DNA of 64,000 nt from Marivita hallyeonensis (GTDB taxonomy: Bacteria > Pseudomonadota > Alphaproteobacteria > Rhodobacterales > Rhodobacteraceae), in NCBI RefSeq assembly GCF_900129875.1, contig NZ_FQXC01000005.1, forward strand, positions 62,001 through 126,000, in the 5' to 3' direction. The position numbers and the translations under genes were made by a program. Under the pieces are notes generated by a model that did no database searches, had not been told where the DNA came from, and was given only the letters and a program-made list of their open reading frames with translations. Shown here one piece after another: positions 25,183 through 33,777 of the stretch (position 1 is the first letter of the stretch; the number at the start of each line of letters is the position of its first letter).

Positions 25183-26469
25183 ATGGCTCTCGACCAGCAA
25201 ACCGGAATTGCGGAATACGACGCGCCGGAAAAGGATTTGTACGAAATCGGTGAGATGCCGCCGCTGGGCTACGTCCCGAAGCAGATGTACGCGTGGGCCA
25301 TTCGCCGCGAGCGTCATGGTGAGCCGGAGAAGGCGTTCGAGATTGAAGTCGTCGACACGTGGGAGATCGACAGCCACGAAGTGCTGGTCCTCGTGATGGC
25401 CGCTGGCGTGAACTACAACGGTGTCTGGGCCGGTTTGGGCCAGCCGATCAGCCCGTTTGACGGCCACAAGCAACCGTATCACATTGCAGGCTCTGACGCG
25501 TCGGGCATCGTCTGGAAAGTCGGCGACAAGGTGAAGCGCTGGAAAGTGGGAGACGAGGTGGTCATCCACTGCAACCAGGATGACGGCGACGACGAGCACT
25601 GCAACGGTGGCGACCCGATGTATTCGCCGAGCCAGCGCATTTGGGGTTACGAGACGCATGACGGATCGTTTTCGCAGTTCACCCGTGTGCAAGCCCAGCA
25701 GCTTATGCCGCGCCCCAAGCACCTGACCTGGGAAGAGGCAGCGTGCTATACGCTGACGCTCGCCACGGCATACCGGATGTTGTTCGGGCACGAGCCGCAT
25801 GACCTGAAGCCCGGCCAGAACGTTCTGGTGTGGGGCGCGTCGGGTGGCCTTGGGTCCTATGCGATCCAGTTGGCGAACACGGCTGGCGCGAACGCGATTG
25901 GTGTGATCTCGGACGAGAGCAAGCGTGACTTCGTGATGTCGATGGGGGCCAAGGGCGTCATCAACCGCAAAGACTTCAAATGCTGGGGTCAGCTTCCAAC
26001 GGTGAATACGCCGGAATATAACGAATGGCTCAAGGAAGCGCGCAAGTTCGGCAAGGCGATCTGGGATATCACCGGCAAGGGTGTGAACGTCGACATGGTG
26101 TTCGAGCATCCCGGTGAAAGCACGTTCCCGGTTTCTACGCTTGTCTGTAAAAAGGGCGGCATGGTCGTGATTTGTGCGGGAACCACCGGGTTCAACTGTA
26201 CCTTCGACGTGCGCTACATGTGGATGCACCAGAAGCGCCTCCAAGGATCGCACTTTGCGCACCTGAAACAGGCATCTTCGGCCAACCAGCTCATGGTGGA
26301 GCGTCGTCTCGACCCGTGCATGTCGGAAGTGTTCCCATGGGACGAGATTCCGCAGGCGCACACGAAGATGCTGCGCAATGAACACAAGCCGGGAAATATG
26401 GCGGTTTTGGTACAATCGCCGAAGACTGGATTGCGCACATTTGAAGACGCTTTGGCGGCCAGATCGTAA
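25183..26469 (+). CDS. ccr: Crotonyl-CoA carboxylase/reductase
   Basis: This 428-residue MDR-family enzyme reductively carboxylates crotonyl-CoA to (2S)-ethylmalonyl-CoA with NADPH and CO2, the committed step of the ethylmalonyl-CoA pathway. The N-terminus (KDLYEIGEMPPLGYVPKQMYAWAIRRE) is characteristic of Ccr. NADPH binding is seen in VLVWGASGGLGSYAIQLA near residue 215, and the C-terminal EVFPWDEIPQAHTKML is conserved. The ATG at 25183 has GGAGG six bases upstream and gives MALDQQTG; the ATG at 25171 overlaps that ribosome site and is unlikely. A strong terminator follows. Confidence 0.96.
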   Translation: MALDQQTGIAEYDAPEKDLYEIGEMPPLGYVPKQMYAWAIRRERHGEPEKAFEIEVVDTWEIDSHEVLVLVMAAGVNYNGVWAGLGQPISPFDGHKQPYHIAGSDASGIVWKVGDKVKRWKVGDEVVIHCNQDDGDDEHCNGGDPMYSPSQRIWGYETHDGSFSQFTRVQAQQLMPRPKHLTWEEAACYTLTLATAYRMLFGHEPHDLKPGQNVLVWGASGGLGSYAIQLANTAGANAIGVISDESKRDFVMSMGAKGVINRKDFKCWGQLPTVNTPEYNEWLKEARKFGKAIWDITGKGVNVDMVFEHPGESTFPVSTLVCKKGGMVVICAGTTGFNCTFDVRYMWMHQKRLQGSHFAHLKQASSANQLMVERRLDPCMSEVFPWDEIPQAHTKMLRNEHKPGNMAVLVQSPKTGLRTFEDALAARS

Positions 26470-26498
26470 CGAACTGATTACTTCTTCCTGCTAGATCG

Positions 26499-26533
26499 AA
26501 CCCGCGTGGCAATGACTGCCGCGCGGGTTTTTT
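26499..26533 (+). terminator. Rho-independent terminator after ccr
   Basis: AACCCGCGTGGCA at 26499-26511 pairs with TGCCGCGCGGGTT at 26517-26529 through 13 positions (one G-U) around ATGAC, followed by T residues to 26533. It separates ccr from the quorum-sensing genes. Confidence 0.9.
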
Positions 26534-26645
26534 CACGCGAAAGGTCGATGCAGCCAAATCCAAATTGTGCAGATCTCTGTCTCACCATTTCTGGGGAGGG
26601 GAAATCAGGGAATTTTGTCAAATATGTGTACATGCTATGGTTGTA

Positions 26646-26664
26646 TTAACGATCTATTAACCAT
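26646..26664 (+). promoter_or_regulatory. CtrA-type binding site upstream of the luxR-luxI genes
   Basis: TTAA, seven bases, then TTAACCAT satisfies both known CtrA forms: the spaced TTAA-N7-TTAAC and the 8-mer TTAACCAT. It lies 18 bases upstream of the ATG at 26682 and just upstream of its ribosome site. CtrA is the alphaproteobacterial response regulator of cell-cycle, motility and gene-transfer genes and is linked to quorum sensing in roseobacters. Confidence 0.6.
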
Positions 26665-26681
26665 CTGGAGGTGACGCTTAT

Positions 26682-26897
26682 ATGGGACATGATTGGATCA
26701 TAGATGTGTTGACCGACCTCAAGACATTCGCATCGGCGAATGGTCTCGAAGCCCTGGCAGATAAGCTGGACGATACCCAGCTCGTTGCGCAGGCAGAGCT
26801 TGTGTCACACGGTAAAGGGACAGACCGTGGGATTCTTACAGAAAGTACCGCAATTGGACGACGTGATCGCGCGGTTGGAATGCGCGGATCGTCTTGA
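26682..26897 (+). CDS. Small protein of unknown function upstream of luxR
   Basis: This 71-residue protein begins MGHDWIIDVLTDLKTFASANGLEAL and continues with an acidic, helical stretch (ADKLDDTQLVAQAELVSH), then a polar tail. A GGAGGTGA ribosome site sits seven bases before the ATG. Its last 71 bases overlap the start of luxR in another frame, and the tail loses regular composition there, so the conserved part is probably the first 50 residues. Similar short proteins occur in other Rhodobacteraceae, with no known role. Confidence 0.6.
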   Translation: MGHDWIIDVLTDLKTFASANGLEALADKLDDTQLVAQAELVSHGKGTDRGILTESTAIGRRDRAVGMRGSS

Positions 26898-27555
26898 TGA
26901 ATTGCAAAGCGCAATCGAATGGCTGCGCGATCACTACGCCATCGAAGACATGGTGTATCACTGGGTTTCGAGCAACGGTGAACAATACGGTTGCGGAACT
27001 TACGACCCGAAATGGGTCGTGCGATACCTAGAAAAGGGATATCTGCGGATCGATCCGGTTGTCATCGGGTGTTACCAGCGGTTCCATCCGGTAGACTGGA
27101 AACGCCTCGACTGGTCCAGCAAAGCCGCCCGCGCGTTTCAGAAAGACGCGGCTGACCACGGGATTGGCAACCAGGGGTTCTCCATCCCGATCCGTGGGCC
27201 GAACGGTCAATTCGCCCTTTTCACCGTTTCGCATACCTGCGGCGATGAGGAGTGGGACAGTTTCACCGAATTGAACCGTCGCGACCTGATCCTGTACGCG
27301 CATTACTTCAATCAAACCGCCCTGCGGCTTGAGCCGGGCCGGAAGCCCGAACCGACGCAGCAACTGTCGCCGCGTGAGGTGGAAACGATGACATTGCTTG
27401 CGGTCGGGTACAGCCGTGCCCAGGTGGCGGATACGCTGAATATCTCGGAGCATACGTTGCGGGTTTATATCGAAAGCGCGCGCTTCAAGCTTGGCGCGCT
27501 GAACACGACGCATGCCGTGGCGCGCGCCATGTCGCGCGGGCAGATTGTGGTGTGA
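26827..27555 (+). CDS. LuxR family quorum-sensing regulator
   Basis: This 242-residue protein has an N-terminal autoinducer-binding domain with the TraR-like pattern WVVRYLEKGYLRIDPVV (Trp, Tyr and the Asp-Pro pair that contact the acyl-homoserine lactone), then FSIPIRGPNGQFALF. A C-terminal LuxR helix-turn-helix follows (LSPREVETMTLLAVGYSRAQVADTLNISEHTLRVYIESARFKLGA). The start is taken as the GTG at 26827, preceded by AAAGGGA at a suitable distance; an ATG at 26740 lies deep in the upstream small gene and gives atypical residues. luxI follows after 113 bases. Confidence 0.88.
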   Translation: MGFLQKVPQLDDVIARLECADRLDELQSAIEWLRDHYAIEDMVYHWVSSNGEQYGCGTYDPKWVVRYLEKGYLRIDPVVIGCYQRFHPVDWKRLDWSSKAARAFQKDAADHGIGNQGFSIPIRGPNGQFALFTVSHTCGDEEWDSFTELNRRDLILYAHYFNQTALRLEPGRKPEPTQQLSPREVETMTLLAVGYSRAQVADTLNISEHTLRVYIESARFKLGALNTTHAVARAMSRGQIVV

Positions 27556-27668
27556 TGTGCTTCGGGGCGGCGGGCGCGCATTACGTGCGCAACACCCGCA
27601 GCGCGGTAAGGCAGGATATCGTTTACCACTGAGCCTCAGCTTGGCCTCCAGCAACGGAGGACGCGCTG

Positions 27669-28307
27669 ATGATTCGATACCTGTATGCCGACCAACTGAC
27701 GAAGTTTCCGAGACTTGCCCGCACGATGTTCGAAGACCGCGCCGATCAGTTCAAGACGCGGCTGGGCTGGGAGGTCGAGGTCGACGCGGCGGGGCAGGAG
27801 CGCGACATCTACGACACGCTCAATCCGCTCTACGTGATCTGGGAGAGGGCGGATGGCACGCATGGCGGGTCGATGCGGTTTTTGCCGACAACCGGGCGCA
27901 CCATGGTGAACGAGCATTTCCTCGATTCGACCGGGGGCGTCGCCTTCCAAAGCCCGTTCATCTGGGAATGCACACGGTTCTGCCTCTCGCGCAACACAGA
28001 GCCGGGCACCGCAGCGGCGCTGATGTTGGCCGGGGGCGAGATCATGGAGGGCTTCGGCATCAAGCATTTCGTCGGTGTCTTCGACGCACGCATGGTGCGC
28101 ATTTACAACCGGATCGGGGCGGCGCCCGAAGTCCTGGGGACGACCGGGTTCGGCAGGCAGGCGATCAGCGTCGGTTTGTGGGAGTTTTCCGAGGCGGCGC
28201 AACGACGTGTGGCGCGGGTTGCGGGCGTGTCATTGGAGGCGTCAAGACGATGGTTCGAGGCATCGTTCGGAGACGCGCAGCGATTGCCCGAAACAAGCGT
28301 CGCCTGA
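27669..28307 (+). CDS. Acyl-homoserine-lactone synthase (LuxI family)
   Basis: All family-invariant residues are present at canonical positions: Arg24, Phe28, Trp34, Asp46, Asp49, Arg70, Glu100 and Arg103. The 212-residue protein makes an N-acyl-homoserine lactone from S-adenosylmethionine and acyl-ACP (or acyl-CoA). GGAGG lies eight bases before the ATG. It is preceded by luxR, and the 113-base gap holds the inverted repeat GCGCA-N5-TGCGC (27576-27590), which may take part in regulation but does not look like a standard lux box. Acyl chain length cannot be predicted here. Confidence 0.95.
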   Translation: MIRYLYADQLTKFPRLARTMFEDRADQFKTRLGWEVEVDAAGQERDIYDTLNPLYVIWERADGTHGGSMRFLPTTGRTMVNEHFLDSTGGVAFQSPFIWECTRFCLSRNTEPGTAAALMLAGGEIMEGFGIKHFVGVFDARMVRIYNRIGAAPEVLGTTGFGRQAISVGLWEFSEAAQRRVARVAGVSLEASRRWFEASFGDAQRLPETSVA

Positions 28308-28345
28308 CGCTGGCACCTCTCGGCCCGGGCGGATAGGGTCCGGGC

Positions 28346-29875
28346 ATGACCACCGCATTGACCTATTCCGACGACCAGGCCGAAGCGCATGACCGCGTGT
28401 CGGACATGCTGCGCGAGGCGGGGATCGATCTGGATGAGGGGCTTTTGCTGCCGCCGCGAGACGGCAAAACGAAGATCATGGCGATCACGGGCAAGGCCGG
28501 ATCGGGCAAGACGCTTTTGCTGGCGGAACTGTTCAAGGCATTACAGGCGGCGGGCGTTGATGTGGTCTCGGGCGATTACGAGGGGCGGCGGCGCAAAGAT
28601 CGTCGGACGCTGGCGATCCTTGCGCCGACCAACAAGGCGGCGAGTGTCCTTAGGATGCGCGGTGTGCCGGCGACGACCATTCACCGCATCCTCTACACGC
28701 CGGTCTACGATCCCGAATACGAACGGATCGCGGAATGGCTGATGGGGCAGGGGGATCAGCCCGAGATCGAAGGGCTGACCGAGGTCGGGCTGGAGCGGGC
28801 GAAGGCATCCTACGAGGCGCATAAGTCCATCCCGGCGGCATTGGCGGCGGCAGGGTTGCGCGGGTCGGACTTCATCACCGGGTGGAAGCGGCGGGAAGAC
28901 CCGCTCGACATCGGGTTCATCGACGAGGCGTCGATGTTGGACGAACGGCAGGTGGAGGATCTGCGCGAGATCTTCCCGAACCTGCTATTGTTCGGAGACC
29001 CGGCGCAGCTTGCTCCTGTCAATCAGTCCGGCAAGATGGTGTTCGAAACGCTGGCCGAGAGCCAGATCGTCAACCTGAACCGCATTCACCGGCAGGACGC
29101 GGATAACCCGATCCTCGATCTGGCTCATGCCCTGGCAGATCCGGACCTGGGTTTCGAGGATTTCGAGCGCATGGTGGAGGACACGGCGCGTCGCGATGAT
29201 CGCGTTGTCTGGGGCCAGCGGGTCGAGGTTGACCTGATGGCACGGTCTCCGGTTCTGGTCTGGCGGAACGCAACGCGCATTCGGCTGATCCACGCTTTCC
29301 GGTCGGTACATGGTGCGCCGGAAGAAGCGCTGCTGGAGGGCGAGCCGTTGATCTGCGACGGGATCGAATTGCCGCTCAAGCATCGCAAGAAGCGGTTGGA
29401 CCTTGAGGCGCGCGGGCTTATAAAAGGGGCGCAGGTGATCTATCTCGGACCGGGGCGCAAGCCCGGGTTTTCGCGCCTGCACGTGATGGGCGCCGAAGAC
29501 CCGCAGGTGTCAGCGGCGTCGATCGTGAAGATCGAAAAGCCCGACGAGGAAGAGCCGTTCATTCCTTTCGCAGCCCGCATGGGGGCGACGTTCCTGCATG
29601 GCGCGGCGGTGACGATCCACAAGGCGCAAGGGTCGCAATGGGACGAGGTTCAGGTGTTCGCGCCTGATCTTTATGCGGCGGCCCGGATGGGGCGGGTCGA
29701 AGCGGGTCAGCCGCTCTGGAAACGGCTGGCCTATGTCGCGATCACACGGGCGTCAGAGCGGTTGCACTGGGTGGTGCGGAACCGGTTGTCGAAACCGTCC
29801 GGGCCATTGCAGATCGACGATCTGCGCGCGGCTCCGGCTGCGCCATTGGCGCTCGAGGTCGAAGCGGAGTTCTAG
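28346..29875 (+). CDS. ATP-dependent helicase, RecD/Dda-like superfamily 1
   Basis: The 509-residue protein carries SF1B helicase motifs: Walker A GKAGSGKTLL near residue 50, ILAPTNKAASVLR (Ia), FIDEASMLD (Walker B, II), LFGDPAQLAPV (III), a motif IV-V region with TIHKAQGSQWDEVQVF and AYVAITRASERLHWVV (VI). It resembles phage T4 Dda and stand-alone RecD2-like proteins, so a role in DNA repair or replication restart is likely. It follows luxI by 38 bases. GCCCGG/CCGGGC arms (28323-28345) flank its ribosome-site region and could hide it in a hairpin. Confidence 0.85.
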   Translation: MTTALTYSDDQAEAHDRVSDMLREAGIDLDEGLLLPPRDGKTKIMAITGKAGSGKTLLLAELFKALQAAGVDVVSGDYEGRRRKDRRTLAILAPTNKAASVLRMRGVPATTIHRILYTPVYDPEYERIAEWLMGQGDQPEIEGLTEVGLERAKASYEAHKSIPAALAAAGLRGSDFITGWKRREDPLDIGFIDEASMLDERQVEDLREIFPNLLLFGDPAQLAPVNQSGKMVFETLAESQIVNLNRIHRQDADNPILDLAHALADPDLGFEDFERMVEDTARRDDRVVWGQRVEVDLMARSPVLVWRNATRIRLIHAFRSVHGAPEEALLEGEPLICDGIELPLKHRKKRLDLEARGLIKGAQVIYLGPGRKPGFSRLHVMGAEDPQVSAASIVKIEKPDEEEPFIPFAARMGATFLHGAAVTIHKAQGSQWDEVQVFAPDLYAAARMGRVEAGQPLWKRLAYVAITRASERLHWVVRNRLSKPSGPLQIDDLRAAPAAPLALEVEAEF

Positions 29876-29880
29876 CGACT

Positions 29881-29907
29881 TGGGTCGGACATGGGTGTCC
29901 GACCTAC
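29881..29907. terminator. Hairpin from the dispersed palindromic repeat (copy 2) between convergent genes
   Basis: TGGGTCGGACA at 29881-29891 and TGTCCGACCTA at 29896-29906 pair over 11 positions around TGGG. It lies between the 3' ends of the helicase and the oxidoreductase and overlaps the latter's stop codon. The right arm continues as CAGCTTG, close to copy 1 at 18149. There is no clear T-run, so termination in either direction is only possible. Confidence 0.5.
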
Positions 29908-30923
29908 AGCTTGACGATCTGTTTTCCGGTGTTGCCGCCCTTCAGCATTGCGATGAAGGCGTAGGGCGCGTTTTCCAATCCTTCGGCCACGTCTTCGAGA
30001 TAGGCGATCTCGCCCGCCGCAACCTTGGGGCCGACATCGGCGAGGAACGCGGGATACTGATCCCAGTGGTCGAAGATGATGAAGCCGGAGACCTGTAGCC
30101 GCTTCACGAGGATACTGCGCCACATCGCGGGCAGCTGGTTGGTGTCCTCGACATTCGCGCCGCCGTACCACGCGATCATCCCGCACACCGGGATGCGTCC
30201 GTGCACGTTCATCAATGGCATGACGGCATCGAGCACCTTGCCGCCCACGTTCTCCCAATAGATGTCGACGCCGTCTGGCGCGGCCTCTGCGATGGTCTTG
30301 CGCAACGATCGCGCATCGTCATGCGCACGGTGGTCGATGGCGGCGTCAAAGCCGAACGTGTCCGTGGCAAGCGCGCACTTCTCAGGTCCACCCGCAATGG
30401 CGACTGTGCGAAGGCCCACCGCCTTGGCAAGTTGACCGACCATCGACCCGACCGGGCCCGTTGCGGCCGCGACCACCAGCGTCTCGCCCGCCTTGGGTTG
30501 ACCGAATCTGTGCAACCCGACCCAGCCGGTCAGGCCTGGCATGCCCAGAACGCCAAGAGCCGTCGAAGGCGGTAGAGTGCCGTCGAGTTTGTGAAGCTCG
30601 GACGCAGGCAGGCAAGCATGGCTGGCCCACCCGGTCATGCCGGTGACCATGTCACCTTTGGTGAACCCGTCCGCCTTGCTGGCGATCACACGTCCGACGC
30701 CCTGACCGGTCATCGTGCCGCCGATATCAACCGAGGGTGCGTAGCTTTTCGCGTCATCCATGCGTCCGCGCATGTACGGATCGAGCGAGAGGTGGGTGAC
30801 TTCGATCAGCACCTCGCCTTCTGCAGGTTCGGGACGCGCCTCTGTCACCAATTTGAAATCGTCGGGAACGGGGGCGCCAGAGGGGCGTCGGGCGAGCGTG
30901 ATGCGGGACATTTGGTCGGACAT
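29904..30923 (-). CDS. NADP-dependent oxidoreductase, MDR (zinc-independent) family
   Basis: The 339-residue protein matches the leukotriene/prostaglandin-reductase-like MDR branch (CurA type). Seen are THLSLDPYMRGRMDD, GGTMTGQGVGRVIAS, GMPGLTGWVGLHRFGQPKAGETLVVAAATGPVGSMVGQLAK (the NADPH Rossmann motif) and GVDIYWENVGG. Such enzymes reduce alpha,beta-double bonds of enones or alkenals, often in detoxification. It is transcribed away from the acyl-CoA ligase gene with an 89-base gap. Substrate unknown. Confidence 0.88.
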   Translation of the reverse strand: MSDQMSRITLARRPSGAPVPDDFKLVTEARPEPAEGEVLIEVTHLSLDPYMRGRMDDAKSYAPSVDIGGTMTGQGVGRVIASKADGFTKGDMVTGMTGWASHACLPASELHKLDGTLPPSTALGVLGMPGLTGWVGLHRFGQPKAGETLVVAAATGPVGSMVGQLAKAVGLRTVAIAGGPEKCALATDTFGFDAAIDHRAHDDARSLRKTIAEAAPDGVDIYWENVGGKVLDAVMPLMNVHGRIPVCGMIAWYGGANVEDTNQLPAMWRSILVKRLQVSGFIIFDHWDQYPAFLADVGPKVAAGEIAYLEDVAEGLENAPYAFIAMLKGGNTGKQIVKL

Positions 30924-31012
30924 GAAAAACCTCTGCGCGGTTTGCGGTTGCGTGTGTCGGGTTCGCGCCTAGTGTATCGGGACAAGGGATGCAGAAGGCA
31001 AGGGAGGGCCGG

Positions 31013-32644
31013 ATGCTGGGACAGATGATGAATCGCCCGTTATCGGTGATTGAGATCCTGAAATACGGGGCGGAAATTCATGCAGATGCAGAGATCGTTT
31101 CGGTGCGGACCGAAGGTGATCTGCACCGTCAGAGCTATCGTGAAACATATGCGCGGACAGGCAAGCTGGCCCATGCGCTGAAGGCGCTGGGGGTCGGGCA
31201 TGGTGACCGGGTGGCGACGCTGGCCTGGAACGGGTATCGCCATTTCGAGCTGTACTACGCGATTTCCGGGATGGGCGCGGTCTGCCACACGATCAACCCG
31301 CGCCTGTCGGCGGGACAGATGATCTACATCCTGAGCCACGCCGATGATCGGGTGCTCTTCACCGATGTGACCTTCATTCCAATCCTCGAGGCGTTGCAGG
31401 ATCAATTGCCGTCAGATTTGCAGATCGTGGCGATGACGGATGCCGCGCATATGCCGGACACAACGCTGGATGTCCTGTGTTACGAAGACCTTCTTGCACC
31501 GCAGGACACAGACTATGACTGGCCCGAGTTGCCGGAGGAAACGGCGGCCGGGCTGTGTTACACGTCCGGCACGACCGGCCATCCGAAGGGATCGCTCTAC
31601 TCTCATCGGTCGACGGTCTTGCACGCCTTGTTTGTGGCCGTCACCATCCCACGGTCGCTGCACGAAGGCGCGCGTCTTTTGCCCGTGGTGCCGATGTTCC
31701 ACGTCAATTCCTGGGGCATGCCCTATGCCGCGCCGATTGTCGGGGCGTCCTTGATCATGCCGGGCGGAAAACTGGACGGCCCGTCGCTTTACGATCTCAT
31801 GGAGAACGAGAAGGTCACGGCAAGCTGGGGTGTGCCGACCGTCTGGCTTGGCCTGCGCGCCGAGATCGACGCGCGGGGCAAACCGCCTTCTGCACTGGAT
31901 CAGGTCGTGATTGGTGGCTCTGCCGCGCCGCGCAGCATGATCGAGTTCTTTGAGAAGATGGATATCGACGTCTGCCACGCCTGGGGCATGACCGAGATGA
32001 GCCCGGTAGGAACAACCGGTCAGTTGCCGGTCACGATGCAGGACAAGCCATTTGAAGATCGCATGGCGCTGAAATCGCTTCAGGGTCGGCGGATGTTCGG
32101 CGTTGATCTGAAGATCGTTGGCGACGATGGACAGCGCCTGCCGCATGACGGAGAGGCCGTTGGTGAGCTTTACGTGCGCGGCAACGGTGTTGTCGCTGGG
32201 TATTTCGACAATGACGAGGCGACGAAGGGTGCTGTCGATGCCGAGGGTTGGTTCGGCACAGGTGACGTGGCGAGCATTTCGCCGGACGGGTATCTGAGCA
32301 TTCAGGACCGGTCGAAGGACCTGATCAAGTCGGGCGGCGAGTGGATCAGCTCCATTGATTTGGAGAATGTCGCGATGTCCCATCCCGACGTGGCTAATTG
32401 TGCGGTGATCGCGATTGCGCATCCGAAATGGGACGAGCGCCCCGTATTGGTGGTCGTTGGTAAGGACGGGAAGCATCCGCCGCTGGAGGAATTCCACACC
32501 CTCATGGAGCCGCATTTCGCGAAGTGGCAGTTGCCGGATGATGTGCTTTATGTCGATGCCCTGCCGCTGACGGCGACGGGCAAGGTATCGAAACTGACCC
32601 TGCGAAAGCAGTTTGCGGATTACACGCTGCCCGATGTCGGCTGA
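31013..32644 (+). CDS. Fatty-acid/short-chain acyl-CoA ligase (AMP-forming, DmdB-like)
   Basis: This 543-residue adenylate-forming enzyme shows [19 protein letters not shown] (AMP/P-loop), [32 protein letters not shown] (A5), [35 protein letters not shown] (A7-A8) and the catalytic lysine in LTATGKVSK. It activates a carboxylic acid as its CoA thioester. Start [10 protein letters not shown] and overall sequence resemble the medium-chain/methylmercaptopropionate ligases (DmdB) of roseobacters, but this family is broad, so DMSP use is only a possibility. GGGAGGG precedes the ATG. A MaoC protein follows. Confidence 0.88.
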   Translation: MLGQMMNRPLSVIEILKYGAEIHADAEIVSVRTEGDLHRQSYRETYARTGKLAHALKALGVGHGDRVATLAWNGYRHFELYYAISGMGAVCHTINPRLSAGQMIYILSHADDRVLFTDVTFIPILEALQDQLPSDLQIVAMTDAAHMPDTTLDVLCYEDLLAPQDTDYDWPELPEETAAGLCYTSGTTGHPKGSLYSHRSTVLHALFVAVTIPRSLHEGARLLPVVPMFHVNSWGMPYAAPIVGASLIMPGGKLDGPSLYDLMENEKVTASWGVPTVWLGLRAEIDARGKPPSALDQVVIGGSAAPRSMIEFFEKMDIDVCHAWGMTEMSPVGTTGQLPVTMQDKPFEDRMALKSLQGRRMFGVDLKIVGDDGQRLPHDGEAVGELYVRGNGVVAGYFDNDEATKGAVDAEGWFGTGDVASISPDGYLSIQDRSKDLIKSGGEWISSIDLENVAMSHPDVANCAVIAIAHPKWDERPVLVVVGKDGKHPPLEEFHTLMEPHFAKWQLPDDVLYVDALPLTATGKVSKLTLRKQFADYTLPDVG

Positions 32645-32657
32645 TGCCTTGCGAAAC

Positions 32658-33068
32658 ATGCCGATGTCCTATTCGCGCTGGTACGAGATGAGCCAGACGC
32701 GGATCGACGCCTTTGCCGGCGTGACCGAGGATTGGCAGCATATCCATCTCGACGTCGCGCGGATGGCGCCGCAAGGCGGGACGATGGCGCACGGATTTCT
32801 GACCCTGTCGATGCTGTCGGCCATGTCCTACGATGTGCAACCCGATGTGCCGGGATTGGTGCAAAGCCTGAACTACGGGTTCGACCGTATTCGGTTCGTC
32901 TCTCCGGTGCGGGCCGGACAGCAGATCCGAGGGCGGTTCGAGGTCGGTGACGTGACCGAGAAGCCGGGACGCTATGACGTTGTTTGGGACGTCGCGGTCG
33001 AGATCGACGGGGTCGACAAACCCGCGCTTGTTGCGAAGTGGATCAATGTGTTCGAGGTGAACGGCTGA
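32658..33068 (+). CDS. MaoC-like hot-dog domain protein
   Basis: The 136-residue protein has the MaoC hydratase pattern: ISQ-like YEMSQTRIDAFAGVTEDWQHIHLD with the catalytic Asp/His (DWQHIHLD), MAPQGGTMAHGFLTLSMLSAM, and NYGFDRIRFVSPVRAGQQIRGRFEV. Such proteins hydrate or dehydrate CoA esters, for example R-specific enoyl-CoA. It follows the acyl-CoA ligase directly; alternative starts are the ATG at 32634, which overlaps the ligase stop, and 32664. The pair probably works on one CoA thioester. It ends three bases before rpe, which runs the other way. Confidence 0.85.
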   Translation: MPMSYSRWYEMSQTRIDAFAGVTEDWQHIHLDVARMAPQGGTMAHGFLTLSMLSAMSYDVQPDVPGLVQSLNYGFDRIRFVSPVRAGQQIRGRFEVGDVTEKPGRYDVVWDVAVEIDGVDKPALVAKWINVFEVNG

Positions 33069-33071
33069 GTG

Positions 33072-33752
33072 CTACTCTGCCGCGTCGCGGATCGCCTTGA
33101 TGTTTTCGCCGTACGGCGCCGGGTTCGACACGGAGCCGCCCTTGAACGCGGCGGAGCCTGCCACCAGAACGTCCGCCCCGGCGGCCCGGACCAGCGGTGC
33201 GGTGGTTGGATCGACGCCACCGTCGATTTCGATATGGATCTCTCGGTCCCCGATCATCTCGCGCAGTTCGGTCACTTTCTGCACGCAGGAATGAATGAAC
33301 TTCTGACCACCAAACCCGGGGTTCACGGTCATCACGCAGATCAGATCGACCAGATCAAGCACCGGGGCCGCGGCTTCGGCCGGGGTGCCGGGGTTTAGCG
33401 CCAGCCCGGCCTTAGCACCGGTCGCGCGGATTGCCTGAAGGGTGCGGTGGATGTGCGGGCCCGCCTCCAGGTGTGCCGTAATCACGTCCGCGCCGGCGTC
33501 GGCGAAGGCCTGAATATACGGATCGACCGGGGCAATCATCAGGTGCACATCCATGACTGTCTTGATATGCGGGCGGATCGCGGCACACATCGCCGGACCG
33601 AAAGTGATGTTCGGCACGTAGTGCCCGTCCATCACGTCGACATGGATCCAGTCCGCGCCCTGCGCCTCGACCGCTTCGATCTCGGCCCCGAAATTGGCGA
33701 AATCGGCGGCGAGGATGGAGGGGGCGATTTTTACCGAACGGTCAAATTTCAT
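33072..33752 (-). CDS. rpe: Ribulose-phosphate 3-epimerase
   Basis: This 226-residue TIM barrel has the family motifs KIAPSILAADFANFG, DWIHVDVMDGHYVPNITFGP, DVHLMI, MTVNPGFGGQKFI and IEIDGGVDPTTAP, holding the metal-binding histidines and aspartates. It interconverts ribulose-5-phosphate and xylulose-5-phosphate. AGGAG lies before the ATG at 33752; a longer in-frame upstream extension lies out of family length and inside the next gene. It is the last gene of the leftward mre/rod operon, 25 bases after the hydroxyacid dehydrogenase. Confidence 0.95.
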   Translation of the reverse strand: MKFDRSVKIAPSILAADFANFGAEIEAVEAQGADWIHVDVMDGHYVPNITFGPAMCAAIRPHIKTVMDVHLMIAPVDPYIQAFADAGADVITAHLEAGPHIHRTLQAIRATGAKAGLALNPGTPAEAAAPVLDLVDLICVMTVNPGFGGQKFIHSCVQKVTELREMIGDREIHIEIDGGVDPTTAPLVRAAGADVLVAGSAAFKGGSVSNPAPYGENIKAIRDAAE

Positions 33753-33777
33753 GGGGCAGCTCCTTTGGCCAAAGCCC

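Noticed and set aside
25102-26415. Long minus-strand open frame across ccr
   Set aside because: Shadow of ccr, which has all family motifs.
27576-27590. GCGCA-N5-TGCGC as a lux box
   Set aside because: The arms are short and the element lacks the usual 20-bp lux box form; it is mentioned only as an inverted repeat.
31412-32659. Long minus-strand open frame across the acyl-CoA ligase
   Set aside because: Shadow of the ligase gene; no domain seen.
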